Part shown: positions 35,465-48,257 of the stretch, one piece after another | Layout: every line of letters starts with the position of its first letter | Position numbering within the stretch: position 1 is the first letter of the stretch | Assembly: GCF_025698545.1 (NCBI RefSeq) | Contig: NC_068566.1 | Coordinates: 40,961,192-41,025,191, forward strand | Length of the DNA: 64,000 bases | From: Gossypium raimondii | Lineage: Eukaryota > Streptophyta > Magnoliopsida > Malvales > Malvaceae | Reading direction: 5' to 3' | Notes under the pieces: generated by a model | What the model saw: only the letters and a program-made list of their open reading frames with translations | The model's database searches: none | What the model was told of the DNA's origin: nothing | Translations under genes and position numbers: made by a program

Positions 35465-38400
35465 ATGGCGTATTTGAAGTAAGAAATTCTACTATTGGAT
35501 CGTAACACCAGTTTCACGTTGTGACAGATAAAGATGCAGACAGTTCTTGCACAGATGGACTTAGAGGAAGCCCTGCTAGAGGTAGATAAGATGCCTTCAA
35601 CATTGACAGAGGAAGAGAATAAGCGAAATGATCGAAAGACGTTAACACAATTACATCTATATTTGTCTAACAAAATTTTATAGGATGTGATGAAGGAGAA
35701 GACCGCCGCTGGATTATGGAAGAGGTTGGAACAAATATGTATGTCGAAAAATCTAACTAGAAGCTGCATATGAAGTTGCGTCTTTATGCTCATCGTTTGG
35801 AGGAAGGTGCATCTGTGCACAAACACTTAACAGTATTTAAATAAATTCTCTCAAACTTGGAGGCCATGGAGGTTCAGTATGATAAGGAAGATCTAGTGTT
35901 GATTCTACTTTATTTGTTGACCCCGTCTTATTCAACCTTTAGATATACGATTTTATATAGCCGTGAGTCTCTCACAGTTGATGAGGTTTATGTTATTTGA
36001 CCTCATATGATAAGATGAAGCATCTTGAGGTTAAAACTGACTCTCAGTGAGAGGGTCTCATTGCTCGTGGAAGACAAGATCAGAATGCTAATGATGATCG
36101 TGAAAGTACACAGGAACGGAATCCTTGCAGTAAACCTAAAGGTAGATCAAAGTCTTCAAACAGAGGTAAAACTTATAACTTCTGCAAGAAGAAAGGGCAC
36201 ATTAAATCTGAGTGCTGTAGGCTACAGAACAAGATAAAAAAGAAGGCTGCGAATCAAAATGGAAAACAACCAAAAAATTTCGATAAAGCTGATGTTGTAG
36301 AAGACTACAGTGATGGTGAACTTCTAGTTGCTTCTGTCAATAATTCTAAAGTGAGCGATGAGTGGATCCTTGATTCGGGCTACACCTTCCACATGAGTCC
36401 TAATAGGGATTGATTTACAACTTACGAAACAATGTCTGAAGGTGTTATTTTGATGGGAAATAATGCTTCATGTAGAATTACAGGTGTTGGAACAATTAAA
36501 ATTAAGATGCTTGATGGAGTTGTCAGAACACTTAGTGACGTACGACATGTTCCAAAATTGAAGAGAAATTTAATTTTGTTGAGTACTATTGATTCAAAAG
36601 AGTACAAATACACAGCTAAAAGTGGGGTTTGGAAGATTTTCAAAGGTTCTCTCGTTGTGATGAAAGGGCAGAGAAAGACTGTCAAGTTATATGTTTTGCA
36701 AGGTTCTACTATTATTGGTGATGCAGTTGTCGCATCCTCTTCCTTGTTAGACGATGATATTACTAAACTTTGGCATATGTGCCTAGGGTATATGAGTGAG
36801 ATTGGCATGGTAGAATTGAGCAAAAGAGGACTTCTTGATGAGTAAGGAATTTGCAAACTGAAGTTCTGTAACCACTGTTTTTTTGGGAAGCAAAAGAGAG
36901 TTCGATTCACCAGAGGAATCCATAACATGAAGGGAACGTTGGATTATATTCATTCTGATCTGTAGGGGCCATCCAGAGTGCCTTCGAAAGCTGGAGCTAA
37001 TTATATGCTAACTTTTATTGATGATTTTTCTAGAAAAGTTTGGGTGTTCTTCCTGAAGCAGAAAAGCGATGTGTTTTCCGCATTTAAGTCTTGGAAAACT
37101 ATGATTGAAAAACAGACGAGAAAACAAATAAAATACCTCCGTACAGACAATGGCTCAGAGTTTTGTTCTGATGAGTTTAATAAACTGTGCAAGTTAGAAG
37201 GGATCGTGAGACATTTGACAGTTCGTCATACTCCACAGCAAAGCGGCATTGCAGAACGAATGAACATAACGATCATAGAGAATGTTCAATGTATGTTGTC
37301 AAATGTCAACTTACCAAAGTCGTTTTGGGCCGAAGTAGCCTCTACTGCATGTTTTTTATCAATCGATCTCCATCCGCTGCCATTAAGAAAAAGACTCTAC
37401 AAGAGGTATGGTTTGGTAATCCTGCTGACTATTCTGATTTAAAGATCTTTGGGTGTCTTGCGTATGCTCATGTTGATAATGGAAAATTAGAACCGAAATC
37501 CATTAAAAATGTGTTTTTCTTGGTTATAAAGCTGGTATAAAAGGGTATAAATTATGGTGTCTTGAAAATTAAAAAATTGTGATTAGCAGAGTTATTTTTG
37601 ATGAAACTGTTATACTACCTAACTTATCTCTTAAAGACTCTTGCAATAAAGAAAATCAAAAGTAGGTGGAGCATCAGATTAATCCAGAATCTACAACAAA
37701 GTCGACTCCTCAAGCCAATACAAAAATTCAAAATAGAGTTACTTCTTCACTATAATACTCTATCGCCAAAAACAGAACTAGAAGAGAAATTAAACCTCCA
37801 AAGAAGTATGCCGAGGCTGATCTAGTTGCTTATGTTTTAAATGTGGCTGAAGATATAGATGCAAACCAAGAGCGATCTAATTATTCTGATGCGGTTAGCT
37901 GTGAAGACTCAGAAAAGTGGATATTTGCTATGCGAGAGAATATGTAATCACTCCACAAAAACAAAACATGGGTTCTTGTGAAACTTCCTAAAGGTAAAAA
38001 GGTTGTTCGTTGTAAATGGTGTTTAAAAAGAAAGAAAGGACTCTAGGAGTTGAAGAACCCAAATATAAAGCAAGGCTTGTTGCAAAGGGTTATAGTCAAA
38101 TTCCAAGAGTGGACTTCATAGATGTGTTCTCCCCAGTTGTGAAGCATAGTTCGATTCGAGCTTTGCTTGATATTGTGGCCATGCATGATTTGGGGCTTGA
38201 GCAGTTAGATGTAAAAACTGCATTTTTGTATGGAGAACTTGAGGAGGATATTTACATGCAACAACTAGAGGGTTTTACAGTCTCAAAAAAAGAGGACTAT
38301 ATTTGCTTACTGAAAAAGTCCCTTTACGGTTTGAAACAGTCACCAAGATAGTAGTACAAGAGGTTTGATTTATTTATGACTTCTCGTGATTTTAAAAGAA

Positions 38401-39426
38401 GTAGCTTTGACAGTTGTGTTTACTTTAAGAAAAACAGTTATGGTTCTTTTGTGTATCTACTCCTTTATGTTGATGACATGTTGATAGCAGTGAAAAATAA
38501 ATGAGAGATAAAAAAGGTCAAAGCCCAACTAAGTGAAGAATTCGAGATGAAAGATTTGGGACCAGTAAAGAAAATACTTGGTATGGAGATTCTTAGAGAT
38601 AGAAAAACAAGTAAATTGCATCTAAGTCAGAAGGGGTACATTGAGAAAGTTTTTTGCAGATTCAATATGCAGAATGCTAAGCTTATTAGTACTCCGTTAG
38701 TAGCCCATTTCAGGCTTTCATCGGCTTTGTCTCTATAATCAGATGATGAGACTAAGTACATGTCACATGTTTCATACTCTAGTGCAGTGGGATCTCTCAT
38801 GTATGCTATAGTTTGTTCACGTCCAGATTTATCATATGTAATCAGTGCAATTAGCAGGTACATGGTGAATTCCAATAAAAAACATTGGAAAGTAGTTCAG
38901 TAGATTTTAAGATACTTACGATGTACTACTGATGTTTGCTTACAGTTTGGAAAAACTAGAGATGGAGTCATTGGGTATGTTGATGTTGATTTTGCTAGAG
39001 ACCTTGATAGAAGAAGATATCTCACAGGTTATGTATTTACAATCAGAGGTTGTGCTATCAGTTGGAAAGCCACTTTGCAAACTACAGTTGCTTTGTCTAC
39101 CACTGAAGCTGAGTACATGGCGATTACTGAGGCTTAAAGAAGCCATTTGGTTGAAGGAACTCTTCAGTAAACTCAATGAAGACCTTCAAATCAGTACAGT
39201 ATTTTGTGACAGTTAGAGTGCCATCTTTCTTACAAAAGATCAAATGTTTCATGAGAAAACAAAACACGTTGATGTTCGATATCATTTTGTTCATAATATT
39301 ATTGCTCATAGTGATAATGTTGTAAGCAAAATTGGTACTCATGAAAATCCTGCAGATATGATGACTAAGTCACTTCCTATAACCAAGTTTGAGCATTGCT
39401 TAGACTTGGTTGGTTTTCATTGTTGA
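35465..39426 (+). pseudogene. Copia gag-pol polyprotein of element 2, inactivated
   Basis: Recognisable pieces in order: gag; a zinc knuckle that has lost its first Cys (about 36168-36220, NFCKKKGHIKSEC); protease WILDSG (about 36363); integrase (about 36978-37340, with FIDDFSRK and YLRTDNGSEF); RT (about 38016-38500, YKARLVAKGYS, LDVKTAFLYG, LLYVDDMLIA); RNase H (about 39085-39130, LSTTEAEYMA). Many in-frame stops break it, for example near 36410, 36963, 38349-38354, 38503, 38901, 39135 and 39214, along with several frameshifts. No functional product is expected. Confidence 0.88.
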
Positions 39427-39528
39427 AGTTAAACCCTTAAGGGATTTTATGAAAGAGGTGGAGAACTTGTTCGTCGAGAGTTCGCGATGAAGAACTTGTT
39501 CATTAAGAATTCGTGTCAAGGTGAAGAT

Positions 39529-39918
39529 TGTTAGAATTAAGTGACATGAATCCTCATTTAAATAAAATACATTGGTAAAATAAAATAAAAGTAAAATCCA
39601 TATAGAACTACACTTATTTTATTTTATTTTATTTTAGAATAAGGTTTTTAAAACCTTATTAAGCTCCATATATTTGACATTGATTAGAATAAAGTGTTTC
39701 AATCTTACTACACTCCTATTAGAATATGATTTTACAAGACTATAAATAGACATAGTCTACTCCTCTTGTAAAAATTCAAATTCGACATAGTGAATTATCT
39801 TCTCCTCTACCCGTGGTTTTTTTCCCGAAAAGGTTTCCACATAAAATCTGTGTGTTCTTTATTTTTCTCTCTCTTTTTTTTGCGATAAATTTTCATTATC
39901 GACGTTCTATTTTTAACA
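39529..39918 (+). repeat. 3' LTR of copia element 2
   Basis: Matches the 5' LTR over its whole length, with a 5-bp TTTTA expansion and about 29 substitutions counted by eye. It is followed directly by target duplicate AAAGG. Confidence 0.9.
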
Positions 39919-40130
39919 AAAGGGTTATGAGAATCTGAGGTTATGAGAATCTGAGCTAGTAGTGGTGGAAAACGAGCATTTGAGAGGATACAAAAAGTGG
40001 GTTGTTGTTTGCTCAAGTGGCGATGGTGAAAGACGGAAACCTGAAGGGTTTTTAACGTGTTTAAGGCTCTACTGAGAATTAAAGCCCTTGCTTCAAAAAT
40101 GTTAGTTGAAATGCCTGCAAGAATCTATTT
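39919..40130 (-). pseudogene. ICMT-like gene, upstream part beyond the copia insertion
   Basis: On the minus strand the frame is open from a TAG near 40127 to the insertion site. It then joins in phase, across the duplicated AAAGG, to the frame at 35036 (..SNARFPPLLAQILITSDSH then NP and LLKPF). The joined frame is continuous, which supports a gene cut by the element. No in-frame ATG was found in this piece; a possible splice acceptor CTTGCAG lies near its upstream end, so the true start may be in an earlier exon. Whether all of it is coding is uncertain. It contains a 16-bp tandem duplicate GTTATGAGAATCTGAG at 39924-39955. Confidence 0.5.
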
Positions 40131-41684
40131 GGTTGCCTTCCAATTTAAAGGCAAAAGGGACTGTATTAAAGTGAAGCAGCACTGATGCAGTTTCCTTGGA
40201 TGGTTTTCAACAAGATTAAAAGGATATGGAAAAGCCAATTTTCTTTCAAGCTTCTACATAGCAGCCATTGACAAGTCACAGATTAAAAGTAACGATGGAT
40301 CCTCGGCTCAATTTCACATCTCTTCACAATGGCCCAATTTATTTTCGAGGAAAAACCAAAGGCCTAATCTTTTATCAAATTGATTTAAACAATTGATAAA
40401 TTATCATAACATTTACTAATATTTGAGTATTTAAAAGGTATAATAGCTTGAGTTTAATCTCAAGTGAATTACAACTTAAAATTATGATTTTTATCTCAAA
40501 TTCTGTAAACTATGACAGATTTTAAACAAGGGTTTGAAGAGAAAGATAGGAAGAAGAGCAGGGAAACTTCAGAGGGTGGAAGGGACAATGAAAGATAACT
40601 TCATCAATAAGGTTAATGCTTTTTTTATACTGTTAGCTGAAGATGAGTGAATGCTAGAAAGTTGTTAACTAATGGGAAAAACAGTCAATACATATTGATG
40701 TAGATTTGTGAACACTAACTACCATAAAAAGACAGCACATCAATATCTTTTTAACAATTCCTCAACTAAATACAAATCATCTTAAACTTCCATTTTGTTC
40801 TGTTTTTAATACTATGAAAAAATTCCACATGATCAGATAGAGAAGATAATAGCAAAAATTAGCTTTCTCATGTGAAATTGTTCCCCTGCCTGGAAAAAAA
40901 CAAAAAATTAGATGTTTTTGGGTTTATTTTTTAGTCTCATATAAATTAGTCCTATTTTAATTTGTTAGAATTGTATTTTATTAAAGTAACCACATTAAGT
41001 TGAATAACTACTTTTGCTAATTTATTGTACATAAATCGTTGAATTGTTAATTTACACTAATTTATTACATAAAAATTTTGGAATTACTTATTTCCATATC
41101 AACAATTTAATGAGAAAATTTAATAACTTTGTGTAATTAGATTAACTTTTTCAATTTTGTAAAATAAAACAACAACCATTAATCCAAAACATCAAATGTT
41201 TAAAAACATCGGAAGAGATTTGAAAGGTGAGTTTACTCATTCCACCAAAAAATGAAATTAATTATACTAATAAATCATGATGTTACCAATCTTTTAGCAT
41301 TAAAATAAATAATATGGATATCAAAGACCCCTTGTAATCTTATTTATTTATGGCACAAAGTAGAGAATGTGTCAAAAAGTCTTTTGTTATTTTTTTATTT
41401 TCTTTTTATTGACCACAATGAGTAAACTTTAAATAATTTGGTCATTTCATATAGCTTGCATCTTTTTCCAAAATAAAATTTAGAAAAAAAAATAGTGAAT
41501 CCGGTGATAAGGTCGGAAACCAACCTTTAGAATAGAAAAGGGATTGGGGGAGTTTTTTTTCTGAATTACAAGAGGAGGGCAAAGTCTTAACAGTAACGTG
41601 ACTAGCACAACTCGAATCCAAACCACCCCCAGAACAGTGAACACCCTGACCATCAGGCCAACGCATGAGATTCCTTCTATACTC
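40131..41684. other. Intergenic stretch, no gene seen
   Basis: AT-rich between the broken ICMT-like gene and the gypsy element. The first 250 bp or so may be the former 5' region of the ICMT-like gene. Short frames at 41442-41686 have no recognisable features. Confidence 0.5.
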
Positions 41685-41689
41685 AATTA

Positions 41690-42078
41690 TGATATGGAAT
41701 AATCAACTTCAATAGCTAATTAACGACCTATTAATTACAATTTTGTTAATGTTAGTTATTGTAGCAAAATGATGTGTTTTGGTTAAGTTTTTAATTAAAA
41801 CAACATGCATAAGGGAGGTTATATTAGCACTTAAATGAGTTGTTTAGTGTAAACAATTGTAAGTGATATGGTGCATATTGGCTTATGTTAGGTTGTCCTC
41901 TTTGTTACCGTTATTCACCTTTTTAATGGCCAATCCGTTGGAGGGAAGATAGTTAAGGAAATACACAACAATTTTTTCTTCTTCAACTTTCTCTCTTACT
42001 CTACTCTTTTCTCCATTCTTATCTTATTATTCTTTTTTTTTTGAAACTCTCATTCTCTCAAACTTTTGATCCTCATCA
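41690..42078 (+). repeat. 5' LTR of the gypsy element
   Basis: TG..CA ends; aligned by eye over its length with 46632-46964 plus 48197-48252. It ends just before the primer-binding-site-like GGTATCAGAAC. Confidence 0.9.
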
Positions 42079-42479
42079 AAGGTATCAGAACTCGACGATC
42101 CTTATAGCTAATGATAGAGTAATGACCCGTTTACAGAAAGAGTTGGGTTGCTGCAACATGAGTTGTCCCAGCTCGATAGCAAGTTCGATGCTAAGTTGGA
42201 CACAAAATTGGACTCTCGCTTTAAGGAGTTCCGCGATGAAATCAAAGGAGAAATTCGAGGAGAAATAAGATCTGAGATGTACTTGTTTTTTGAGCAAAAT
42301 TTTAGTTCGCCTTCAACTAATGTCTAAGAAATGGGTAAGGGAATTCTAGGAACACCTCCACTTGGATTTTCACTTAATGAAGGCTTCATTGTATCACCAA
42401 TTGTAGATTTGGGACACTCGAGAATTTACTTTTGAGCTAGTTCAGGGGATATCATAGGACAGACGTTCCAACTGACATG

Positions 42480-45400
42480 TCCTCGATGTGATGGAACAGA
42501 CTTCCGAGGTTGGTGGTCTAAGCTCGAGCAGTTCTTTGAGGCTGAAAATGTGGAGGATCTAACTAAGGTCAGAATGGTGATGCTACATTTAGAAGGGAGA
42601 GCCATTGATTGACATCATTTCTTTGCCCAATGACATGGTGGTCTCCAACAACTTACTTGGAAGGTGTATGTTCGGGTCTTACAAGAGAGGTTTGGATCTA
42701 GCAAATATTTGGATCCCATGACTGAGTTGGTGGCCCTTAAAAAAACAGATACAATAGATCAGTACCACGATCATTTTGTGAGCCTTTTGAACCAATTGCA
42801 TTTACTAAAGAATTATGCCCTAAGCATTTTTGTGTATAATCTCAAACCAGATATCAGTCAGTATTTGAGACTATTTAAACTTACCACTCTCTTAGAAGGT
42901 TTTGGTATTTTTCGACAAGTTGAGGACATTGTAGGTACTATTTCCAAGAAAAGTACTTTTAAAGGAGGAAATTTTCACTACCCTAAACCCTTATTCCTAT
43001 TGTTAAAGAGCACCATCAGACTAGTCCTCACACTGATCTGGGAGGTCACTCTCCTACTATTACCATTACCAAAACTCCTGTGAAGGATCTTTCTCAGGTT
43101 GAAATGGAGGACAAGAAAGAAATGATTATGTTTCTTGTACACATCAAAGTACACACCAAGACATAAATGTGTCAAGTTTCAACTCTACCAGCTAGTGATT
43201 GAGGCATAGGTTGAGCTAGACACTGAACTTAAAAGCTCTACTTCTGATGAGTTTTAGGATTGTCCTAAAAAGTTAGATCCTGCTAAAGGTGAAGTTGATT
43301 CAATAGCTCTATTTTTATCACTACATGCTTTTAATGGATAGCAGGGTTACAATATAATGCATTTATCAGCTAAAATTGGTCATTACGAAGCCATTATTCT
43401 GGTTGACTCGGGTAGCGCTCACAATTTTGTGGACTGCAAACTGATGAAGAAGTTACATCTATTAGTAGACCCGTCATATAGGCTCAATATGATGGTTGCT
43501 AATAGAGTGTAGTTAGCCACTAAGGGAGTATGTGGTTTAGTGTTGTGGGAGGCCCAAGGGTGCTAATTTTCTACTAATTTTATGGTGCTTCCAGTCAAGG
43601 GATGTGACCTAGTTCTTGGTATTCAATGGCTCCTTTCACTGGGATCAATTGTTTGGAATTTCTCTTTTCTTACCATGCAGTTTGAGTATTTAGGTAAATT
43701 ATATACCTTAAAGGTCTTCTTTCTGGGGGTCTACATGTTTCCACTAGTGCACGATTGTCTTAGTGTTTCAGTGTGTTAGGGTAGGGTCTGAGTCTTTATG
43801 TTGTTCACCACTTCCACCCAAACAATCTTGACATTACCTACTCAACCCTTGCATAGAGATATTAAGTTGCTCTTGACTAAATTTGAGGATGTGTTTTAAC
43901 TTCCTATTGGACTTCTTCTTGTCAGATTGCAGGACCACATGATGCCCCTCTAGGATAAGGCTCAGGTGGTCAAGGTTCAGCTATATAGATACCCTACTAT
44001 TCAAAAGAATAAAATAGAAAGACTCATCAAGGAAATGCTTGATGTTGGAATTGTAAGGGACAACAACAATTTATTTGCATCACCAATTGTCATGGTGAAA
44101 AAAAATATAGTAGTTGAAGATCATGTTTGGACTATAGGTAGCTTACCCAACTGACGATCAAAGAAAAATTCCATATTCCTGTGATTGAGAAGCTGTTGGA
44201 TGAGTTGGGGCAAGTAGTCTACTTCTCCAAGCTATATTTAATATTTGGTTACTACCATATTAGAATGTGGGAAGGTGATATCCACAAAACAACATTTAGA
44301 ACTCATGAAGGGCACTATGAATTTTTGGTCATGCCTTTTGGCTTGACCAACGCACCTTCTAGTTTTCAATCTCTAATGAATAGCATTTTCAAACAGTTGC
44401 TCAAGAAGTCGGGGCTAGTTTTTTTTATGACATCTTAGTACATTCTATTGACTGGTCAAAACATTTGAAACACTTGAGGAAAGTTTTCACCATCCTCAAG
44501 CAGCATCAATTGTATGCTAAAAAAGGGAAATGTAGTTTTGGTACTACACATGTAGAACATTTGAGACACATTATATCGAATGGGTTTGTTTTCATGGACC
44601 CATCTAAAGTTGAAAAGGTCCTTTATTGGCTCACACCTACTTCAGTTAATGAGTTGAGAGGATTTTTGGGGCTCTCGTGTTATTATAGGAGGTTTATAAG
44701 GCAATACGAAGTTATTTCCAAGCCTTTAATAACCTTGCTTAAGAAAGAAACACCTTGGAGCTGGTCTGACAATAAACATGAGGCTTTTAACCAACTTAAA
44801 GCAGCAATTACCGAGGCACCAGTATTGGTCCTTTCTAACTTCAAAGAAGAATATTGTGTTGAAACTGATACCTATGGTCAAAGTGTAAGGGTAGTCTTAC
44901 AACAGAAATGAAGACATATTGTTTTCTTCAGTAAAGGGCTTAGGATCAAACATCAAACCTTGTCCATTTATGACAAAGAGATGTTAGTAGTGTTGTTGGC
45001 TACCAAAAAGTGGCACCCCTATTTAGTTGGCAGACACTTCCTTATCAAGACTGACTATAAGAGTTTGCGGTTTCTATCTAACAAACAGGCCATCACACTT
45101 TATCAGCAAAAATAGGTTGCAAAAATGCTTGGTTATGATTACACTATCACCTACCAAAAAATGAGGCCAGAACACAGTAGCTGATGCATTATCTTATAGA
45201 GAACACTCACAGGAAAGGCAACTTTTGCAGTGTGTTGAGAGCATTTCTTGGTCTGAGGTATGGGGACAAATCTTTAATTCCTATTTCATTGATCCTACAT
45301 TGCAGCAAATTTGTCTTGATTTTCAAAAAAACCCTTAGTTTCATTCGAAGTACTCATGGGATGGCAAAGTTTTAAGGAGAAAAGGGAAAGTGGTAGTTGG

Positions 45401-46600
45401 TCAGGATTTAGAACTGAGAATGAAACTTTTTGACTTATTCTAGTTTCATTCGAAGTACTCATGGGATGGCAAAGTTTTAAGGAGAAAAGGAAAAGTGGTA
45501 GTTGGTCAGGATTTAAAACTGAGAATGAAACTTTTTGACTTATTCCACAGTGAAGCTGAGGGGACACTCTAGGGTACATGTGACTAGGCACATAATCTCA
45601 GGCCTTTTGTATTGGAAGAGACTTTCTAAATATATGAAGAAATGGGTTAAAGAATGTGCTATCTATCAAAAGTGCAAATATGACAACTCAGCTTATCCAG
45701 ACTTGTTACAACCTTTCCCAGTTCCTGATCGTGCCTGGGCAGCTGTGAGTTTAGATTTTGTGGAAGGGCTTCCATTATCAAAAGGGAAGGACACCATCCT
45801 TGTTATGGTTGACAAAATCACTAAGTATAATCACTTCTTAGCCTTATCACATCCATTTATTGCACTTACTGTGGCTTAGTAGTATTTAGAGCACATCTAC
45901 AAGTTGCATGGCATTCCAAAATGTATCATCTCTAATAGGGATAAGGTATTCATCAACTCTTTTTGGTAGGCTATGTTTAAACATTTGGGGGTTAAGCTTC
46001 ATTTTTCTACTGCTATAGTGGACAAGAACCTATGAAGCTTTATATGGACAAGAACCTCTTCATCAGTTGCTTTATAGTGGATAGGAGTATCCAATAGAGG
46101 GATGTAACTCAAAGTATACTAAAGTTTCATTTAAAGAGATCTCAGAAGTGGATGAAACAAATGACTAATAAGAGGAGATCAGAGAGAGAATTTCAAGTGG
46201 GAGACCTAGTTTATTTGAAGCCCTACAGACAACACTCTATCAGGAAGAGAGGGAATCTGAAGCTAGCTCCTCGTTATTTTGGCCCTTACCATGTGGCAGC
46301 TAGGAGGGAACATGTTGCCTATACTCTGAAGTTACTAAATGATGCTCGTACTCACCTGACCTTTCATGTTTCTCAACTCAAGAAATACATTGGGTCAGCT
46401 CCTAGTTCCACTACACTTCCTCCTATGGATTCAGATGGTGCTCTTATCAAAACACCAGTTTGAATACCTGATTGACGAATGAAAGAGGTAATCAAGCAGC
46501 TACGGAGGTGTTGGTTGAATGGGACAATATTTTCCCTAAAGATTCGACTTGGGAACATTTGACTGAGTTCCAGCAGCAGTATCCACTGTTCGATCCTTGA
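42480..46600 (+). pseudogene. Gypsy gag-pol with chromodomain-like C-terminus, inactivated
   Basis: Pieces in order: gag (about 42664-43080, ALKKTDTIDQYHDHF); protease LVDSGSAHNFVD (about 43400); RT (about 43966-44440, [19 protein letters not shown]); RT/RNase H (44465-44911, LRGFLGLSCYYRRFI); integrase zinc region and core (45535-45879, HVTRH then CAIYQKC, AVSLDFVEGLP); a C-terminal segment EVLVEWDNIFPKDSTWE (about 46510-46560) like the chromodomain tail of chromoviruses. Stops and frameshifts occur throughout, including the RT active-site region near 44420-44440. A 103-bp segment is tandemly duplicated at 45337-45544. Confidence 0.87.
45337..45544 (+). repeat. 103-bp tandem duplication inside the gypsy pol
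   Basis: TAGTTTCATTCGAAGTACTC starts at 45337 and again at 45440. The following 100 bases repeat with only a few differences. It falls between RNase H and integrase and adds to the damage of the frame. Confidence 0.88.
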
Positions 46601-46631
46601 GGACCATGATCGTGTTCGAGGGGGGAGTATT

Positions 46632-48252
46632 TGATATGGAATAATCAGCTTCAACGGCTAATTAACGACCTATAAATCACAATTCTTTTAATGTTAGTTA
46701 TTGTAGCAAAACGATGTATTTTGGTTAAGTCTTTAATGAAAATAGTGCGTATAAGGAGGGTTATATTAGTGCTTAAACGAGTCGTTTAATGTAAATAGTT
46801 GTAAGTGATACAGTACGTATTGGCTTATGCCAGGTTGTCCTCTTTGTTGCTGTTATTCACCTTTTTAATAGCCAACTTGTTGGAAGGGAGGCAATTAAGG
46901 AAATACACATCAATTTCTTCTACTTCAACTTTCTCTCTTCCTTTGCTATTCTCTCTATTCTTATTAATGGTCACTAAACTAACTATAAATACAAAAAAGG
47001 CAAGCGCACCTATTGAACAATAGCATAGCTATGGTGAGTAGGGAATATCGTATCCACGAGGACTAAAAGTACTAATAATTACTGTTTTTTTATTATTTAG
47101 CTGATAAATTAGAGTGATTGTGTTTTAATCTAAAATTACTAAACTAATTTATCTAAAAACACAACAGAGAATGAATCAAGGAAATAATCGAATATTAACC
47201 AATGAGATAGACAATACCCAGGAAAGAATCCACTTAGGCTTCACCTATTATTATGAATTTGAGTTAAACGATTTATTTACTTGTGTCTTGATCCGTAGAA
47301 ATTCCTAAATTATGTTAATATCTCTTTCGAGAGTAAGAACAACTGAATCTAGGTTGATTAATTGAAATCTCTTTCTAATTAAAACCCCTATCATTGCATT
47401 AACTAGATATGGATTCCCCTATTAGATTCAACTCTAATATGGTAGATTTATGTCGTCCTATTTCTAGGATTGCATGCAACTCCACTCAAGTATGCTAGAT
47501 CTATTCTTAAATAGGGCATTTGCTCCATTGAATTAAGCACATTACACATGAATTAATATCCCGGAAATATTAAAACAAGAAATAAGCATACATAATTGAG
47601 AACAAGAATAAAGTATTTATCGTGTAAAAACAAAAATTAAATAAAAGGATTCATCATAGGTTTCATCCTCCTTAGTTATTTAGGGAATTAGTTCATAATC
47701 CTGAACGAAAACATCTCAACGTCAGAATAACCACAAGATATAAAGAAACTCAATAAAACTTCGAAAGAAATTAAAAGGAGATCTTCGATCTTGATGAAGA
47801 TCCACTTCCGAGTTGATTCCGATGGTGTTCTTCGAGTGTTTTCTTCGATCTTCTTTTCTTGCCCCATTATGTCTTCTTCTAATGGGTATTTATAGACTTT
47901 AGAATGCTCAGAAATCCTAAAAATTAGGTTTTTCCTCGTATTTGGAAAGTAGGGTGCGAAATCGACACGGGCTATGTTCCAGCCCATACGGAAATGCCCA
48001 ACCCATGTGGATATTGAAAATAGCTCTTTTTGTCCAATTTTGGTTCGTTTTTCACTCCTTTCGCTCCCAAATACTCTCTAAGTATAAAAACATAAATTTA
48101 AAAGATTATGAGCATTAAATTCACTAATTTACATAATTAATCATCCAAAAATATATTAAAAATAGAATTAAAATATATTACTTTTATAACATATGCCTTA
48201 TCTTCTTATTCTTCTTCTTTGAAACTCTCATTCTCAAAAACTTTCAACGTCA
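46632..48252 (+). repeat. 3' LTR of the gypsy element, split by an insertion
   Basis: The first part, 46632-46964, matches the 5' LTR up to ATTCTTAT. The rest, 48197-48252, resumes with CTTATCTTCTTATTC and GAAACTCTCATTCTC. The intervening 1232 bp is unrelated to the LTR. Confidence 0.88.
46965..48196. mobile_element. 1232-bp non-coding insertion in the gypsy 3' LTR, TSD CTTAT
   Basis: Cuts the 3' LTR with a direct duplicate CTTAT (46960-46964 and 48197-48201). It opens with a motif aggcaagcgcacctattgaa and cgtatccacgaggac, similar in style to the repeat motif at 2508 and 3690. It ends are TAATGG..ATATGC, not TG..CA. No transposase or polyprotein is present. It is probably a non-autonomous member of a common plant repeat family; class not settled. 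Confidence 0.65.
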
Positions 48253-48257
48253 AATTA

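Larger units (their letters stand above)
35037..39918 (+). mobile_element. Ty1/copia LTR retrotransposon 2, inside the ICMT-like gene, TSD AAAGG
   Basis: LTRs are at 35037-35421 (385 bp) and 39529-39918 (390 bp), both TGTTAG..TAACA. A PBS TGGTATCAGAGC lies at 35425-35436. AAAGG flanks the element at 35032-35036 and 39919-39923. By eye the LTRs differ at roughly 29 positions plus small indels, so it is older than copia element 1. The interior encodes gag to RNase H in copia order but is full of stops and frameshifts. It is similar in style to the Tnt1/Tork group (inference). It is inserted within the open frame of the minus-strand ICMT-like gene. Confidence 0.92.
41690..48252 (+). mobile_element. 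Ty3/gypsy LTR retrotransposon with a split 3' LTR, TSD AATTA
   Basis: The 5' LTR is 41690-42078 (389 bp, TGATATGG..CATCA). The 3' LTR starts at 46632 and ends at 48252 (..CGTCA), interrupted by 46965-48196. AATTA flanks the element at 41685-41689 and 48253-48257. A PBS-like GGTATCAGAAC follows the 5' LTR and a G-rich purine tract (GAGGGGGGAG) precedes the 3' LTR. The interior holds gag, protease, RT, RNase H, integrase and a chromodomain-like tail in gypsy order, all decayed. The tail suggests a chromovirus-type element (inference). The integrase core looks internally deleted after about 46020. Confidence 0.9.
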
